In this document: one piece after another, positions 4,288 through 6,587 of the stretch
Layout: every line of letters starts with the position of its first letter
How positions within the stretch are numbered: position 1 is the stretch's first letter
Assembly (NCBI GenBank): GCA_937907405.1
Contig: CALCIC010000458.1
Location: 1 to 6,587 of the forward strand
Reading direction: 5' to 3'
Length of the DNA stretch: 6,587 nt
DNA from: an uncultured Isosphaeraceae bacterium
Lineage (GTDB): Bacteria; Planctomycetota; Planctomycetia; Isosphaerales; Isosphaeraceae
The notes under the pieces: generated by a model
The model's database searches: none
What the model was told of the DNA's origin: nothing
Seen by the model: only the letters and a program-made list of their open reading frames with translations
Position numbers and translations under genes: made by a program

Positions 4288-6587
4288 ATGAGCAAAGCAA
4301 TCCAGAAATCCGATGCGATCGCGGAGACGGAAGGCGCGGCCGTCGAGCAGGCGAACAGTCTCACGGCGCCTCCGATCGAAGTCTTGTCAGGCCCCCAAGC
4401 TCCCGGCTCGAACGCCGTCAGGGCGGCGGACCCCCCGAGCGCGACGAGCCTGTTTCACGCCCTGAGGCGGCGGTTGCCCCTGGCTCTCGGGGCGGCGGTC
4501 CTCGCATCGTCCTTGGCCGGGCCGGCCGCGTGGCTTCTGGCCCCGCAGGCGAAATACAAGGCCCAGGCGGTGCTCCATGTGGCCGCCCAGCCGCCGAAGG
4601 TCATCTTTGGGACGGTCGAGACGCAGGACGGAGCGGCCAACGAGTATGTGAGGTATCAGAAGACCCAGGCGGGCATGGTCCGAAGCCGAATGGTCATCAA
4701 CGCCGCGCTCCAGCGCGACGGGGTCAAGCAACTGCTAACGGTCCAGGAACAGGAAGACCCGGTCCAGTGGCTCCAGGATCGACTCGAAGTCGGCTTCAAC
4801 ACCGGGTCGGAGCTGCTCAACATCGAACTCGCCGGCGACCGTCCCGAGGATCTCGCGACGATCGTGAACGCGGTGAACACCGCCTACATGGAGGAGGTGG
4901 TGAACGCGGACCTCAAGCTTCGGCAGACTCGGTTCGACAAGCTCCTTCAGCTCAAGGCGAAGTACGCCGACTCGATCAAGCGGCAGCGGGAGAACCTCAA
5001 AAAGCTGGCGGAGAAGGTCGGGTCCGACGACCGGCAGACGCTCGCGCTCAAGCAGCAGTTCGCGCTCGAGCATATGGCCTCGGTCGAGAAGGAATTGCTC
5101 GACGTCCAGTCCCAGAAGCGAAGAGCGCAGGTGGAGTTGAAATACCGTCGACAATCGGAAGACCTCGAGGAGACCGCCGCGAGGTGGGTGTCGGAGACCA
5201 CGATCGCCGAGGCCGTCGAGCAGGATCCGGCCGTCGCCCAACTGCGTGATCGACTCTTCACCCTGGAATCCACCCTCAAATCGGAGGCGGCGAACACCCG
5301 CAAGATCGCGCGGAAGGCGCTCACCGAGCCGAGCCTTAAGCGGCTCCGGAGCGAGGTCGCGCTGCTCAAGCAAGATCTCGCGTCGCAGCGCGACGCGGTA
5401 CGGTTGATCGTGATCCGTCAACTCCAGGGCGAGCAGGCCGGCGTCAAGAAATCGGAGGCGGCGACCCTCCAAGAGCAGCTCGCCGTCCTCGACGATCTCG
5501 AGGCCAGCCTGAAAGCCGAGATCACCCAACTGGACGAGGGAAGCCACAGTCTCACGGTCAACACGCTCGACCTTCAGACGATCCAGGACGACATGACGTA
5601 CATCCAGGGGGCGGCGAGCAAGGTGGGCGCCGAGGTCGAGGCCCTCACGGTGGAGATCGAGGCGCCGTCGCGGGTGCGCCTGGTCGAGGAGGCCGTGGCT
5701 CCGCGCACCCGAGACGAGAAGAAGCGATACATGCTCATCGGGCTGATCACCGCGGGGGCGTTCTTCTTCGGCCTCCTCGGGGTCGCGTTCCTGGAATTGA
5801 AGACGCAGAAGGTCGATTCCGCCGAGGAGGTGGTCGTCGGACTCGGCCTCCAGATCGTGGGCGCGCTCCCGCTGCTTCCGCAACGAGTCCGGCTCGGCGG
5901 GCCCGGCGTTCGTTCGGAGAAGCATCGCTACTGGCACACCCTCCTGCTCGAATCCATCGACGCCACCCGGACCATGCTGGTGCACGCCTCGCGCGGTCAG
6001 TCGCATCGCGTGATCATGATGACGAGCGCGATCAGCGGCGAAGGGAAGACCTCGCTGGCCAGCCAGCTCGCGACCAGCCTCGCCCGCAGCGGCCTGAAGA
6101 CCTTGCTGATCGACGCCGACCTCCGCAGGCCGTCGATCCATCAACTCTTCGAGCTGCCCCCCGGCCCCGGCCTCGGCGAAGCCCTCCGCAACGAGGTGGT
6201 CGCCGACCAGATGATCGCCGCCGCGTCGATCGCGGATCTCAGCATCCTGGTCGCGGGACGATGTGATCCTCAGGCCTTGCGAGAGCTGTCCCTGGGAGGA
6301 TTCGCCAGAATCCTCGAACCACTCAGGCCGAGATTCGACTTCGTGATCGTGGACTCCTCGCCGGTGCTGCCGGTCGCCGACGGCTTGATGGTGGCCCAGC
6401 AAGTCGACGCGGTCCTCTTCTCCATCCTCCGCGACGTGAGCCGCAAGTCCAAGATCTTCGCCGCCTATCAGCGACTGAGCACGCTCGGCGTTCCGATCCT
6501 GGGGGCGGTCGTGACCGGGGCCCACGGCGGCATCTACGGCGCCGACCATTACGGCGTCGGAGGCTACTCCACCCCCTACCCGGCCGT
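4288..6587 (+). CDS. Wzc-like chain-length regulator / BY-type tyrosine autokinase (3' partial)
   Basis: 766 codons are visible, open to the right edge. Residues 1-55 are an Ala/Pro-rich cytoplasmic extension. TM1 is at about 64-86, followed by a Wzz-type periplasmic domain (from AKYKAQAVLHV), a long coiled coil at about 205-460, and TM2 at about 482-503. A cytoplasmic BY-kinase domain follows: Walker A SAISGEGKTS (580-589), Walker A' LLIDADLRRP (606-615) and Walker B FDFVIVDSSP (683-692). A tyrosine-rich tail has begun (Tyr750, 755, 760, 764). Family role: it controls polymerisation and export of exopolysaccharide through cycles of tail autophosphorylation. The Wzz and kinase parts are in one chain, unlike the split CapA/CapB systems of Firmicutes. 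The oligomerisation motif E-x2-R-x2-R reads ESIDATR (555-561), with Asp for the first Arg. The ATG has only a weak AAAG ribosome site. It lies 104 bases after the exosortase. Confidence 0.93.
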   Translation, partial: MSKAIQKSDAIAETEGAAVEQANSLTAPPIEVLSGPQAPGSNAVRAADPPSATSLFHALRRRLPLALGAAVLASSLAGPAAWLLAPQAKYKAQAVLHVAAQPPKVIFGTVETQDGAANEYVRYQKTQAGMVRSRMVINAALQRDGVKQLLTVQEQEDPVQWLQDRLEVGFNTGSELLNIELAGDRPEDLATIVNAVNTAYMEEVVNADLKLRQTRFDKLLQLKAKYADSIKRQRENLKKLAEKVGSDDRQTLALKQQFALEHMASVEKELLDVQSQKRRAQVELKYRRQSEDLEETAARWVSETTIAEAVEQDPAVAQLRDRLFTLESTLKSEAANTRKIARKALTEPSLKRLRSEVALLKQDLASQRDAVRLIVIRQLQGEQAGVKKSEAATLQEQLAVLDDLEASLKAEITQLDEGSHSLTVNTLDLQTIQDDMTYIQGAASKVGAEVEALTVEIEAPSRVRLVEEAVAPRTRDEKKRYMLIGLITAGAFFFGLLGVAFLELKTQKVDSAEEVVVGLGLQIVGALPLLPQRVRLGGPGVRSEKHRYWHTLLLESIDATRTMLVHASRGQSHRVIMMTSAISGEGKTSLASQLATSLARSGLKTLLIDADLRRPSIHQLFELPPGPGLGEALRNEVVADQMIAAASIADLSILVAGRCDPQALRELSLGGFARILEPLRPRFDFVIVDSSPVLPVADGLMVAQQVDAVLFSILRDVSRKSKIFAAYQRLSTLGVPILGAVVTGAHGGIYGADHYGVGGYSTPYPA

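Noticed and set aside
4735..6549. Long open frame of 604 codons on the minus strand
   Set aside because: It lies entirely antisense to the Wzc-like gene, whose Walker motifs and membrane segments are unmistakable. Its composition (Arg, Glu, Asp, Leu, His rich) is the mirror of a GC-rich coding strand, with no recognisable domain.

Overview
The window looks like chromosomal DNA from a GC-rich planctomycete, most likely of the Isosphaeraceae type (Singulisphaera, Paludisphaera, Isosphaera and relatives). This is an inference from gene content and style, not from a marker gene. The pointers are high GC with strong G/C third positions and frequent TCG/GATCG words, a double-FHA protein with a Gln/Met-rich coiled coil, a stand-alone exosortase, and a one-piece Wzc-type chain-length factor/tyrosine autokinase. 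No rRNA, tRNA, CRISPR array or insertion sequence was seen.

Layout. (1) 1-456, + strand: the C-terminal part of a NusG-family protein (end of the NGN domain plus KOW), probably a specialised paralog of the RfaH/UpxY/LoaP kind; its start lies left of the window. (2) 459-1934, - strand: a two-FHA-domain protein, tail to tail with the nusG-like gene, with only 2 bases between the stop codons. (3) 1935-3262: 1.33 kb without a convincing gene. Its left two thirds are GC-rich and show little beyond a weak minus-strand promoter and a short CCGTTCA repeat. Its right part has an AT-rich island (about 2686-2870) and a good sigma-70-type promoter (TTGACA, 18 bp, AATAAT). A 390-nt leader follows, rich in inverted repeats, and its first 70 nt can fold into a pseudoknot or attenuator ending in a T-rich tract. 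(4) 3263-4183, + strand: an exosortase with the Cys/Arg/His catalytic triad in place. (5) 4288 to the right edge, + strand: a Wzc-like polysaccharide co-polymerase/BY-kinase, cut by the window end just as its tyrosine-rich tail begins.

How it fits together. Exosortase plus Wzc/BY-kinase is the head of a typical exopolysaccharide / protein-sorting locus. The kinase controls polymer length and export, and the exosortase processes sorting-signal proteins at the membrane. A NusG paralog nearby is commonly linked to such loci, because long polysaccharide operons often need processive antitermination. The long structured leader between promoter and first gene is a plausible target for that control. 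The leader element is the most interesting part of the window and I do not recognise it as a known RNA class.
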